From the NCBI GenBank assembly GCA_029834535.1, contig JAQMWT010000236.1:1-60666 (forward strand): a stretch of DNA of 60,666 bases, given 5' to 3'. Shown piece by piece: positions 1-10,298 of the stretch; position 1 is the first letter of the stretch; the number at the start of each line of letters is the position of its first letter. Under the pieces are notes generated by a model. That model was not told where the DNA came from. It worked only from the letters and a program-made list of their open reading frames with translations, and searched no databases. The stretch comes from Chrysophaeum taylorii (lineage: Eukaryota; Sar; Pelagophyceae; Pelagomonadales; Pelagomonadaceae). Position numbers and translations under genes: made by a program.

Positions 1-893
1 CGGTTATGCATCCTCGAGATAAACGTCGAAGACTTTTGATCATCTGGGCGACAGGCCAGTTGGACAAACGTGAGCTTGCCAAGTAGAGTGGTGAGAGGAA
101 CCATGTGAATGGATGAACTTTGTCCATATCAGAAGATGCCCTCCAGTTTTAATGACCGTGTTGATGTGAACATCGGTGTGAGATTGGGACGTACCTGCAT
201 TAAAATGGGGTACTCTTCGAACAATGCATCAGTTTAGCCTGACAGTCCAGTGATATATAACCATCAGCTGTACGCGTTATGCGCATGTCTAAGAGAGTAT
301 GGACTTCCTCGAAGGTGTCGACTGAGTATTCCTTTTTCAGGGCTTGCTGGAACTCACGACGTAGAGTTTCCGAATGCAAGTAATGACGACGTCGTCTACT
401 GAGAGCGTGCAAATTAGAAATGTAGCGTCAGCTTGGACTTTAGCGTAAATGCAGTGTCTGTTCGAAATCGTGTATAGCCTAATGAATCAAAGAAGCCGTT
501 TATGGTTTGATTCCAAAGGGCAGGGCTCTGACGTAATCCATAGAGAGATTTAAGTAGCTTTGGGAGACGACGGCCTTGGTATTTAGTATCTTCGGGATCG
601 AGAAGGTAGATGCCTTGTGGCAGTTTGACATAGACATGAGAGTCGATGGGAGCTTGAACAAAAGCGTTAGGTACGTCGACATGGTAGACGGAAGTCGCAG
701 ATGAGCTGCTAGCGCCAGAACACAACGGATGCCAGTAAGCTGTGCCATAGGCTGAATGTGTTGAAAAATCGGTGCCCAGAGAGGCTAAGAATCCTCGTAG
801 GACCAGGCGTGCTTTATGTTTAATGTACTGACCAGCAGCGTTGGTTTTTATACGTAGGACGAGGCGGGTGTCAATAGGCTTTGAGTTGACCAT
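1..893 (-). pseudogene. Copia reverse transcriptase (RVT_2), frame-broken, 3' end outside window
   Basis: The frame 893-414 shows the copia RT N-terminal signature: KARLVLRGF, then a DVPNAF segment, the LPQGI stretch and the KSLYGLRQSPALWN block typical of RVT_2. The catalytic box appears as SVDDVVIT at about 391-399 but in a different frame from both flanks, and the usual Tyr of YVDD is replaced by Ser. The frame then changes again to 412-200, which carries the region leading to the usual LLGM motif (here LLDM). Beyond this, a third frame still reads like the LIG-LxFL-A-RPD motif near the end of copia RT. These frame changes indicate a dead copy. RNase H is not in the window. Confidence 0.8.
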
Positions 894-1618
894 TGGCAGC
901 GCTAGTTTAAAGCAGCCAAACTTAAAAATATCAAAAATTCTCTTTGGAGATGGCGGCGACGTAAGCTTTGCGATCAGCGTCTGAGAGAACCTTTGAGGCA
1001 GTTCAAACTCATATTCATCAATTTTGATATCTTTGGCTTGAATCTTGTATTCGTCCGAACCAACGTGCTGGGGTCATGAGTCGTCGTCAGATGAGTAATC
1101 GCGTAGAAGCGACATTATCGTGCGGATGAGCGTGATCGGGATCTTCGACGAGTTGAAAAAGCAACTAGTAGAGGAGCATCACCAAGGTGGCCTCAATGTA
1201 ATGCGATTGCACGGTGGTATAGTCTTCGAGGCGGAGAGATGAGGCTCGAGGCACCATAAGAAGCGTCATTATGATCCAAAATGAGTGGGTGCGTGAACAA
1301 GCATAAACATATTGAGCGGGAGGAACTTGAAAGATGCGTGAGCATGTTCAGAAATTAATGAACGAGAGCTTGAGGAAGGTGAAAGTCGGCAAGGTTGACG
1401 TCGTCCGCAGAATGTGAACATGAGGAGCATCCAGGCGATGGGTGGCTATGGCTCCTATGGCACATAACTGAAGAGAGAACTGTGAAATCGCTTTGTGCAA
1501 TGGTGATGAAGTGATGGTGTAAATTCTTCCTCTGGAGGTATAGCCGTCCAGTGTGATGCCATGAGCAGATAAGGGAGTGAGGGTGGGGTCGCAGAAAAGT
1601 TTGTACTGCTTGGAGAGG

Positions 1619-3940
1619 TCATACTGAAGTCGGCAAGCGTACCACCGCTTGTCTATAAGCGGCAACAGTAGGCGAGGCAAAGACGAGTAAGAACATCCTT
1701 GAGATTGGTTTTGCGACGAGGTTGAGGGTGATGAGGACCACGGGTGAGACGTAGGACATCCTGGGAATAGAGAGACCGATAAGATGGTAAAAGTGGCAAC
1801 GTGTTGGAAGACACTTCAGATGTAGGTGTGGTGGCGGAAGTAGCGGGTGCAGAAGCAGCTGGAGCACATGCGGGAGCGGGAGAGGGAGCATGGAGATGAG
1901 AAGAAGGAGTCCCCCTCTCATGGTCAGTGTCGGTAGGCATAGCATTCCCCCTCTGCGCCGCATCATTGGGGTGCTGTGAACAGAGAAGGGAATGTCGGGT
2001 GAAGGTGCGGGAGGTGGATGCTGTTCATAATCAGAAGGAGATTTAGAAATAAGATGAGGAAAAGTCAGTTTAGAGGAAACACGGACTTGGCCGTTTTCGG
2101 GATTAAGGACAACATCGGCTAAATGATTAACATGGGGTGTTACTAAAGGGTTTATAACGTTAGCACCACATAAGTAGATGTAGGGACGACATCGGGGTTC
2201 ATATTTATGAAATTCGTTAGGTTCCAAATGCAGATAACAAACAGAACCAAAAGGTTTGAGGTAGTCCTGTTGGGGAACATTACATTGGTCTAACAAAACT
2301 TGTTGGGGGCTTAGGACTTTATTGTAAATACGTTCGAGGGAAACGTTAGGGACGAGATTATACGATTGGATGGCATGTATAACAGCCCACGGGTAGTGTG
2401 TGGTGCCGGATCTGTTAAGGGGTGACCTTTATAGGATACAATAAGCATATGCCGGAGTCGTGTAGACGCGGCAGTGGCTATGTGACCAACAGCGGCTTCT
2501 ACTTCATGATTAAAGACGTGTAAGTAAGGGGGGAACGCGGACATGTTAATACCATGTTCCACACGAAAGGGGGTTGTTACATGCTGAGATAAATAGGGTT
2601 TAAAGGAATCACAATAGATTTGTTTGAGTTGTACATGAACATAAGTAGAGCAAAAATTGCGGACAAACTCAAGGGCGTTAGATAATTCACTGGAGTTAGT
2701 GCTACGACAAAAGTACACTAGCAAAAATTTAGAAATGAGACACTTAAAAACAATGATGTGTCGAAAGGATCCCCATTCAGAGAGAACGGATACGCAACCA
2801 CCGTTACATGCCCAGGCTTCACCAGGTTGAAAAATTTTTTCGAATGATGGTTGCTTGGTAAGGTGATGTGGATGAGGAAAGCGTTTTTTATGAATCGTAC
2901 AATCCACACAGAACTTACGGTAGGGTACGTCAGATGGGTGGTGTCCAGGACTGGCAATAACCCGAACAGCTTTTATAGCTTGAGAATCACTAGAATGGTG
3001 GATGTTGTGAAAATTGGTGGCTCGTTGTTGCGCATCTCGAAATGCAAGGGCGCCCCTGGCATGAACTTTCTTATCGAAGGGCGCATGCTTCTCATGGAGC
3101 TGTCTTGGCGTTATAAGAGGAATTTGTTTTTCTTTAGTAGGAGATGATATATCTGCGGATGAGGTGTTAGAGAGGAAGACATGAGCTACTGAATCGAGAT
3201 GAAAAGATGGAAGTTCGTGGTTAGAAGCAAGATTATCACAACATGTGAGTTTTTTATTGGAGATGTAGAACATTGTAATGGAACTCTGGTGTAATAATAA
3301 AGATGTATCTGTTGGGAATATATTTGTGAAGAAGGTTGACCTATAGTTTTTGGTTAGAGAGGCATGATCAGGGTCAAACGATGGTGATAGCGTTAATTTA
3401 CGCAAGTCATAGACAAGCTGACACAAATGTTTATAAATTATATGATATGTTCCAGCTGGAATAGCATTAGCGATTATGTCACAGCATAGGTCCGGGGACA
3501 AAGACAAAAGAAAATTGATTTGGTACGCTGTGAAGTTATTGGCGCGTGCCAATTCGCGAGTTGAGTAGTGTCGAATGCGATCGAGTCGTGGATCGTACAC
3601 GAGCATGTTAGCAAATCCACGAAAGGTAGGAGTAGGAGTGTATATAGAATGAACTTTGGCACCCATCTTCCTATCGCTTGATGTAATAAAGCCCAGATAT
3701 CTGCTTTGGGGCAGATGCATGTCACTTAAAGCAAACATTTTATCGATAAATTCGAGACGATTTTCCTGAGGGTAGAAGACAAAAGAATCGTGAAATACAG
3801 GAGAAGTACAGGTGACCAGTGCTAGTACTAAACGACGCGTGTCTTGATTTTCATCATTATGATGGTATGCTTGGCAAAGCCAAAGAAAACCAGTAACAGG
3901 TTCGAGAGAAGCAGCCTTATCAATTCCGGGCTAGAAACTG
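1619..3940 (-). pseudogene. Copia integrase with C-terminal domain, frameshifted
   Basis: An open frame from about 3.9 kb through 3738-2311 contains the HHCC zinc-finger region (paired His in NIHH and PGHH, then FCVDC) followed by a DDE-type core. The first acidic position is occupied by Asn (WACNGG) where copia integrases carry Asp. The second Asp (IYCDS) and the Glu (FNHEVEA) are present. At about 2.31 kb the frame ends, but an adjacent frame (2296-1619) continues with the usual copia integrase C-terminal sequence: LLDQCNVP, then YLKPFGSVCYLHL and PYIYLCG. This is a clear frameshift rather than a new gene. Loss of the first catalytic Asp plus the frameshift makes activity unlikely. The remaining sequence to about 0.9 kb is a poorly conserved linker before the reverse transcriptase. 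Confidence 0.75.
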
Positions 3941-5068
3941 TTATGTCTCCGCCTGTATGTCTTCCACCGGTGATGTAAATGATGGAGGAAGTAGAGGATT
4001 TATTAAAAATAACCTGTGAGATGGTTGGTTAGATTCGATAGTTGTAATACTAAAGGACACAGGTAATGTGATAGATTTAGGGAATAAGCGTCCCATAGTA
4101 TTATAGAGGAGCACGAAAGCCTTGAGTTCAATAGGGGATCTCATGCAAGCAAGTGGTTTTATTGAATTAGTCAAGAATCCCTGGCGAAAGTTGGAAATGC
4201 CCTCCATTTCATCTTGACTAGGATGTTCGACTGTTTTATTAGAGTGCAGACGAAGGAACAGCATAGTTAAGGTTTCAAGCTCGGTCACAGTTAAGCGCAC
4301 GGATCCTGTACGACAAAAAATGTTGTGGGTTTTAGGTGTGGACACGAGTGGTATGTCGGGAAAGACCTGCGTCCAAGGTTCGTCGACTATTAACTTGCGA
4401 CTGATGGAATTAGCGTGGTCTGCAATGTCCAGAAAGGAAGTGACTCGTTTGTTAGGCCAGGAAAGCAGATCAAGATGGCCGGTGTTATATTTGCGTGCAA
4501 CGAGGATCCATCTTTCTCTGGCTTGATAATCTCCACACAGATAGCATGGAAATCGGTCACATATATCCACCGTATAGTGCATCGTTGAGAAGATGCGATT
4601 AGCAACTCGCATGTGGTCTTCATACGATGCGGGGTGTGGTGGTGTCATTTCCATGAAAAGAACAAGCGGCTTTAAAAGCTCAAGTACACTTAGAGCACTT
4701 GGAAACAAGGAAACATCCATATCACGCTCGAAGGTGGAAATGGATCTCCCATTGACTATGTTGCGACTTGTGCATGGTGATGTCAGTTCCACTATATCGG
4801 TGTAATATCGTGCACGTTCAGCGTCCGATGCTCGATGGAGATATGTCAGAAACTTGGGTAGGGATGGGAAAACTTCGATGGAATTACCAAAACGTCTTCG
4901 TAGCATGTGCGTGAGATTGTCGTCGCTCTCAACAAGAACTTTAACGTTGATGTTGATTTGCAAGTCATTAGAAGCGCAAGCCAAGAAGGCAGGAGTGGAC
5001 ATCCCAGAGCAAAGTAGAGTTACAGTAGGTGTTCGTGGGCTAGGAGACGAAGTTACTGTGTGAAGCAA
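3941..5068 (-). CDS. C5 cytosine-DNA-methyltransferase-like domain embedded in the copia polyprotein
   Basis: This 375-residue open frame lies between protease and integrase. It shows the ordered motifs of C5-methyltransferases: a motif I-like strand and glycine turn (VTLLCSGMS, residues 16-24), an acidic SAM-ribose position (LVESDD, 45-50), motif IV with the catalytic cysteine (DIVELTSPC, Cys99), a motif VI-like MEM with Glu140 in place of ENV, and motif VIII (YQARER, Gln182/Arg184/Arg186). A motif IX-like segment (RLTVTELETL) follows a variable stretch that could be the target-recognition region. Motif X is weak. The domain has no stop inside it, unlike its integrase and RT neighbours. Retrotransposon-borne DNA methyltransferases are known from dinoflagellates and charophyte algae; self-methylation of the element is the role proposed there. 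The assignment rests on motif spacing read by eye. Confidence 0.68.
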   Translation of the reverse strand: MLHTVTSSPSPRTPTVTLLCSGMSTPAFLACASNDLQININVKVLVESDDNLTHMLRRRFGNSIEVFPSLPKFLTYLHRASDAERARYYTDIVELTSPCTSRNIVNGRSISTFERDMDVSLFPSALSVLELLKPLVLFMEMTPPHPASYEDHMRVANRIFSTMHYTVDICDRFPCYLCGDYQARERWILVARKYNTGHLDLLSWPNKRVTSFLDIADHANSISRKLIVDEPWTQVFPDIPLVSTPKTHNIFCRTGSVRLTVTELETLTMLFLRLHSNKTVEHPSQDEMEGISNFRQGFLTNSIKPLACMRSPIELKAFVLLYNTMGRLFPKSITLPVSFSITTIESNQPSHRLFLINPLLPPSFTSPVEDIQAET

Positions 5069-5086
5069 ACGTGTGGTAACCTTGCG

Positions 5087-5749
5087 TCATACGGGAGGTG
5101 GGAAATGCTTGCGTATGTAAGGCAGCTGCGAATGCATTGACTCCAGGATGGTTTTAAGCCATGGGACGTAAATTACGCGTTCCATGAGGGTGGAATATAG
5201 TTTAAGCATTTCGCGTTGTTCATTAAAAGCACATAGTCTGAACTGTAGTGAGCGAAGTTCCATTTTACGCGCCTTTGCTTGTTGTAGCGAATAAATTGGT
5301 AGAGTAGGCAACAGGTTATTAAGCCTAAACAAAGTAATCTTGACATTATCATCAATTTTACTCTGGATAGATGATTGTCCTTTAAATTCAACACCATAAA
5401 GATGTATACCAAATTTATCTTCTCCCCATTGAGTCATACTGATGATGTGCAGATCGGGATCGTTATGGTCGTTTTGCTTGGGTAGGAAAAGCGCAACGTC
5501 TAGCTTTAAATATCCCACATTTGGATGCTTTGGGAGAGCGGGAATGACAGTCCTTATAATCATAGCATGTGTGATACTCTGCGTATCCGTAGCAGTCTGG
5601 ATAACAGGTGATAAGGACTCGGGTAGCTTTACGACGTGGATAGGATCAGCATAACGTTTAAAGTTAATTACATGTTGAGAAGCACAAGTGTCAGCATATC
5701 CTGGCGTAGTCATTAGCGGCAAATTGTACTCGTTGTACAGTTTAAGCAT
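5087..5749 (-). pseudogene. Retropepsin-like protease region of the copia element
   Basis: Near the start of this 220-residue frame is ADTCASQHV (about residues 19-27). This matches the copia-type aspartic protease signature D-S/T-G-A-S-x-H except that the glycine is replaced by cysteine. It lies directly downstream of the gag region and upstream of the methyltransferase frame, as expected for the protease in a copia polyprotein. The rest of the frame has no other motif I can name. The Gly-to-Cys change in the flap-side signature may reduce activity. The frame stops 18 nt before the first Met of the methyltransferase frame, so in the intact element the two parts were probably continuous. Confidence 0.55.
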
Positions 5750-5982
5750 TGTTGCATAACAGGCATGTGTTCAGCTTTGACCAAACACGCACTGTGTCAT
5801 GAGACGTTGCGTTTGTTCGGAAGGCACAACGACGAGTGTAAAACCTGTGTTTAATTTTGGTAGCAACACAGGGGGATCTGTACCATCTTCATTATCTTCG
5901 TTGGGTAGATTATTGGGGAGCTCAGAGTGCGAGGAAGTTTTCCGAGCTTGACGACGAACGATAGCATTCTGAGCTTTAGCAC

Positions 5983-7332
5983 TTATGTGCTGCAATAGCG
6001 GCTGAGGGATGTTATCGATTTCATCATCTTTAATGGACAGAAAGGTGTGGAACATTTTCTCTGTATCAGCAGCCCCCCTCTGCTCCGCATCACTGGGGGG
6101 CGCTTCAGGAGCAGATGTTTCAGTTTGATACTTTTCTTCTTATCGGTTTCTAAGAGGTTCACAATGGTATTGGACATAGTATCAACTCGAGATAAGTAGA
6201 GAAGAACTTGGGTGGCTTCGTCAGGATCTAAGGACTGTGTCGAAGCTTGAGAAGCGGTTGTCCAGAGGGTACTCAGCAAGCTTTTCATTTCCTCCTGTAC
6301 CATTTTAGAGTCGGTAGAGGGGTTGGGATTCGCTTTCTGTAATTTACCAAACAGGTGGCGAAGACGATCAACTTGATAAGTAGCCCGGTCCATAAGAGAC
6401 ATATTAGAGCGTGCATTACGGTTAGAGGAGGGTGAGTAGACAGGACGATCAAAGCTGGTACCTTTGACGTTATAATTTGAAGGTGGACGATAGTACGACG
6501 TGTCACGAGGTAAAATTGTCGATGCTTTATCTTTTGCATTACGAAGCTTACGAGCGTTGAAGCCAGACTGTCCAGCTACAGTAGCTAACAACGAGTAAGC
6601 GTTGTTTAGAGAGTCGTGGGATTGATGAATAGTATCCATCAATAATACCTTAGGTGGTTTGGTAGCGGTGGTACCAGGGATGTAAGGGATCCAGGAAGCG
6701 GGTTTATCCAAGCGTCGGAAAAAGGAAAACTTTGTTTCATTGTATATCTTTAGCAAGAACTCCAATAACGGACGAACGTCGTTAGGATCAACTAGCTTTA
6801 ACAATTCAGGATCGTGAATCGAGTTGTTCCCAGAGCGTGTCTCGTAGAGTTTACACCATTCCAATAAAGATTGAGAATAGCGCTCGTGATCCGAGGGATT
6901 AGCATATAGACGGTAAATCTCCTCGTGAGCTTTAAGAGTGATTATGGAGTTATTAAATTGGATTGATGCTTCATCATTATTTAATTGCTTTGCCTGAGAT
7001 TGGAAAGCAAGGAGTTGTTCGACAAATACATGGACATACCAATTAACATTTAAAGACATTCGATTAAACTGAGATTTAAGCTCAGTAACATCTGTACAAG
7101 ACACTGTCTCATAATAATGGTAAGCTAAAAGCTTTACTGCACGTAGTTTATTAGGATGTGCAGTAAGTGCATATATCTTCTTTAATTGAGGCCACATAGC
7201 GAGTGCGGGTTTGTCTTGTGATTCCAGATTAAAAAATGTGTACAAGAAACCAGCATAAGCTTCGCAGTGTTTGATCCAGTCGGTATTAGATGGACCTGTA
7301 AAGGATATGTTAGTTAGAGATGAATCATACAC
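5983..7332 (-). CDS. Gag-like protein of the copia element
   Basis: This is a 449-residue open frame at the 5' (right) side of the element, rich in Leu, Asn, Ser and Tyr and without recognisable enzyme motifs. It includes a long helical part (residues about 20-220), a basic Ser/Arg/Tyr-rich stretch (about 250-330) that may bind RNA, and a final segment running into another frame. I see no CCHC zinc knuckle. A shorter open frame at 7814-7539 in the same orientation probably represents the true N-terminus, separated by a frame change at about 7.3-7.5 kb. Identification as Gag comes from position upstream of the protease and from composition, not from a recognised motif. Confidence 0.5.
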   Translation of the reverse strand: MYDSSLTNISFTGPSNTDWIKHCEAYAGFLYTFFNLESQDKPALAMWPQLKKIYALTAHPNKLRAVKLLAYHYYETVSCTDVTELKSQFNRMSLNVNWYVHVFVEQLLAFQSQAKQLNNDEASIQFNNSIITLKAHEEIYRLYANPSDHERYSQSLLEWCKLYETRSGNNSIHDPELLKLVDPNDVRPLLEFLLKIYNETKFSFFRRLDKPASWIPYIPGTTATKPPKVLLMDTIHQSHDSLNNAYSLLATVAGQSGFNARKLRNAKDKASTILPRDTSYYRPPSNYNVKGTSFDRPVYSPSSNRNARSNMSLMDRATYQVDRLRHLFGKLQKANPNPSTDSKMVQEEMKSLLSTLWTTASQASTQSLDPDEATQVLLYLSRVDTMSNTIVNLLETDKKKSIKLKHLLLKRPPVMRSRGGLLIQRKCSTPFCPLKMMKSITSLSRYCST

Positions 7333-7819
7333 AATTGATTTAGGGAATCGGGTATCTAATAGATTGAGGACACGTTTAACATCCTCATTTAATTCGGGAC
7401 GAACGAGATTGTATGACTCTTGGTAAAAAAGTCGTTCGAGATTATTACGAACATCAACTGTTAGTTGATGTGATGAGTTGACGTGCCAAGTTTTAAGAAG
7501 ATCAGGTAGGGCATCTTCATCAGGTAAGTTTAAATCGCTTACTTGTTCAGCTTTCCATTGAGTGAAGTTGATATCAGCTTCTTGTTCAAGAAGTTGGTTA
7601 TACTCCGGAGCATTCCGGGTGTAAGCTTCATATGAATCTCGAAGCAGAATAACGCGTCCACGTATGGACTTGTCATATGCCTGCGAAGCACCTCAATTTG
7701 CAAGCTCACCTTGGTTGAGTTGTCTTGCAAACGCAATCCTGCGTTAATTTCATCAACGAGGATTTGTTCTTGTTTGTAGATATCCGTAGTGGATATTGGT
7801 TTTTGTTTTGACATGGTTG

Positions 7820-8535
7820 TGACCTATTAAGGAATAGGTTATAGGATTGATAGACATATTCGACACGTAAGAATGAAGGGTTTCTCGAGTGCCCGGGTTA
7901 TATGTACAGTACGCTGTTTTAAGCGTGGGCTTATTTACAAGACCAAACAAATCAACATGCTATTTAAAAACAGGATGACTTGAGACTGAAGAATGGATTA
8001 ATTCTCGAGCAGTCAGTCTTTTGTTGGGGAATAGAAGGAAAAACCCGTACAAGTTTCCGCGGCTTGTGTAGGAAAAAATTTAATTTTATTGGCTATGCGA
8101 GTGCATATGACCAGTGACCGACCCAACTCGGTCACAAACCAAATTAACTGATGGGCACATACCGTCACACAACAAATATGTACAGTAGACCACCGCCAAA
8201 CACATTGTCGCATTGTACTCGTGATCAGGCGCAAATTGATCACTCCATTTATACGTACAACACAGTTGGGCTGACACACCTACGCATCTGGGCCCATAAC
8301 CTGGAGAGATTTGACCCTCTCCGGGTGCATGGTAGAGACTGCGTGCAGTCTTAGGCGTGTACAGACTATTCCGCTTGTCACATGCTACTACACAAGGTAG
8401 GGATTTAAGCCCTAACTCCTTAAGAACATTAGTCCCATAGAAGCGTTTACACTGACAACGAAAAACGAAGCCTCTGTTAATTAAACAGAAAGCCCCGTAC
8501 CTGACGGTACGCACCTGGAGGCCTACTCCATGTTG
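7820..8535 (-). other. Leader and putative 5' LTR of the copia element
   Basis: No convincing coding sequence is present. Reading the minus strand towards Gag, an AATAAA-type signal lies near 8.08 kb, followed at 8022-8027 by the minus-strand sequence CCAACA, a plausible LTR 3' end of the TG...CA type. I could not find a matching TGTTGG at the right-hand end, and the 3' LTR is outside the window, so the LTR limits remain unproven. Confidence 0.35.
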
Positions 8536-8539
8536 GAAA

Positions 8540-9166
8540 AGAGCTTCAGACAGGGTTCTTCATAGTCACGAAAACATATAATTGCGGAAGGGTAAGGAAG
8601 GAAGGAGGGAAAGCCGTATTACGGAGAGAAAACCCTCTTGTAGAGATAGGTGTGAAATGTTCCAGTGTCGCACACACAATAGTGTAGCTCTCTGGAGGGG
8701 GGGTTGTTCGTAGTTCGGTTTCTTTGAAGGACCAGCCAAGCGGGCGAATTTTAGAGGGTGGGGTATGCAGAACAAACGACGCGCCTTGGGCGGCTCTACG
8801 CGAAGCTAATTGCGAAGATCCAATTCGACCGCGTGTAATAGTTTCTAGTGCACGGCTAAAATCGCCCCGTCAGACGTTAACTAACTATTACCACAGTTTA
8901 TTAGAACTCGACTTATTATTAATAATCGGGACATTTAGATACGAGAAGACCATCGAACAGACGTCCGTGAGGCTGGAAACGGTAGACGTTTTTCTGGAGC
9001 TCAGAGAGCCCATGTTACCCACCGGTAGTCCGGGAACTGCTTCAGGTAGTGCAAAAGGGGCCCGGCTTCAGATTTATGACCCGATGCGGGACCTAGTTTT
9101 ACTTACACGCTCCCTCTCCGAGCTGACGGCAAAATTTTTGTCTTTTTTCTTTTCTTTGGCCCCGGA
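8540..9166. other. Stretch without recognisable genes, right of the copia element
   Basis: Several frames are open for up to about 200 codons, but none has a recognisable motif, and the longest plus-strand frame runs on into the tandem repeat that follows. I see nothing here that I can support as a gene. Confidence 0.4.
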
Positions 9167-9378
9167 AATAAATGGCCGAAGGCCGCGCACCGCGGTCGGA
9201 GACCGTAGCCCCCCGAGAAAAAAAAGCGCGCCCCTGGTCTCCTTTATGTGGCCAGGGGCCGCAAAACGCGGGGGGTTCGGGGGGACATGGCGCCACCCGA
9301 AAGTAACTTTTTAATAAGTGGCCAAAGGCCGCGCGGGGGGTTCGGGTTACGCAGCCCCCTGAGAAAAAAAAAAAGAAT
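9167..9378. repeat. Three imperfect tandem copies of a ~71-77 bp hairpin-forming unit
   Basis: Units begin at about 9173, 9250 and 9321. Each starts with a short inverted repeat of the form TGGCCnnnGGCCGC. The second and third continue with a run of G then TTCGGG, and the first and third end in GCCCCC(C/T)GAGAAAA. The GGGG and CCCC arms can pair, followed by an A-rich run, giving a terminator-like shape. No coding potential is apparent. Confidence 0.6.
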
Positions 9379-9965
9379 AATAAACGGTTTTTTCCACTTC
9401 AGTTCCTTTGAAACAACAAGACCGAAACATTGAGACAACACCCAAAAGGCTGATGACTACTGCTCTGGACGTCGCCGCCACGCGCGCAAAGCTGCTGCCG
9501 GAAGTGCGGGATTATGACGGTAACGTTCGTAGATGCGCGCAGCGCTTTACGGCGTCGCCAACGACCCAGTCTTCATCGCCCAGCTCGATCGCGCCTGGAG
9601 ACTCCCAACTTCCGTCTCCGACATGACGCGCATCACCCAAGCTGAGATGAAGTCGAAAAAGGGCGCAGGCCAGTCCACTCGACTTCGTGCCCAAGGCCGT
9701 CGCCAAACTCAAGGGCAACGACGTCACATAGACCAAGAGATTACCTCAATCCTCGGTGGAATTTTCGGCGTGGCAGAGACCATGGGCGACAAAGCGGCCC
9801 ACGTCTAGGCTTTGAAGAACACCATTAAGGCCAAACCTGACGCCCTCAGCGCGTTCCAGTCGGCCGCTACCGGCACGCTCGGCCCATACGCCGAGCCCAA
9901 CGACGACGACGACGACAAAAAAATAGGCGGGTTCTTGATTAATTCATGATGCGCTAACCGCACCT
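9379..9965 (+). other. Possible decayed coding fragment
   Basis: From an ATG at 9453 a frame with reasonable amino-acid texture runs about 26 codons. Coding-like texture then continues in two other frames to about 9950 (for example a VFIAQLDRAWRLP segment and a FQSAATGTLGPYAEPNDDDD ending), with in-frame stops between the pieces. This looks like a broken gene or repeat-borne ORF. I do not recognise the family, and it could be chance in GC-rich sequence. Confidence 0.25.
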
Positions 9966-9974
9966 TCTGATCCT

Positions 9975-10165
9975 GCGCCTTGCGAGTGCGTTCGTCCCCC
10001 CGGCGTAGGTTGGCACCTGTTCGGCTCGCGGGCGGGCCGGGTGGAAGGCGGAAAAACGTTTTTCGCAGCTGGACGGGGTATGGCCGGGGGACGCAGAAGG
10101 ACATGTAAACGACGAGATGGTTGTCAGTCAAATCGCGGTCTCCCACTGTCGCATGGCGACAGCCG
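9975..10165 (+). repeat. Copy of an interspersed repeat shared with 11.8-12.1 kb and 41.4-41.5 kb
   Basis: This segment matches, at high similarity and in the opposite orientation, the blocks near 11.93-12.13 kb and 41.37-41.54 kb. Shared landmarks are GGCGTAGGTTGGCACCTGTT, a GGGCGGGCCGG stretch and GGGTATGGCCGGGGG. Translated, it encodes the common peptide GWHLF-SRAGR...GRGMAGG. It also shares a downstream GTTGTCAGTCA/CGCATGGCGACA segment with the 11.9-kb copy. It lies immediately upstream of the sulfotransferase gene and probably derives from the LINE family described at 50.8-51.6 kb. Confidence 0.65.
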
Positions 10166-10298
10166 TCAAACAGACGCTCCTCAAACAGACGCTCCTCTTT
10201 CTTCCACTCGGCGGCGGCGGAGAATCTTTATTTTAATTTTTTTCAGAGCACTTTCCAGTCATGCTTTGCCCGAAACAATATACCAACAAAAACAGTTT

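Larger units (their letters stand above)
1..8535 (-). mobile_element. Ty1/copia-type LTR retrotransposon carrying a C5 DNA methyltransferase-like domain (decayed, truncated by window)
   Basis: Read on the minus strand, this AT-rich block contains a gag-like region (about 7.8-6.0 kb), a retropepsin-like region (5.75-5.09 kb), a cytosine methyltransferase-like region (5.07-3.94 kb), an integrase (about 3.9-1.6 kb) and a reverse transcriptase (0.9 kb to the window edge). Integrase before reverse transcriptase is the copia (Pseudoviridae-like) order. The base composition contrasts sharply with the GC-rich host genes to the right. The reading frame changes several times and catalytic motifs are damaged, so this is an inactive copy. 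RNase H and the 3' LTR lie outside the window, so the LTR pair cannot be compared. The 8535 boundary is approximate, placed where the AT-rich leader gives way to other sequence. Confidence 0.85.

Noticed and set aside
8724..9314. 196-codon plus-strand open frame right of the copia element
   Set aside because: No motif, mixed composition, and it runs into the tandem hairpin repeat; judged chance.
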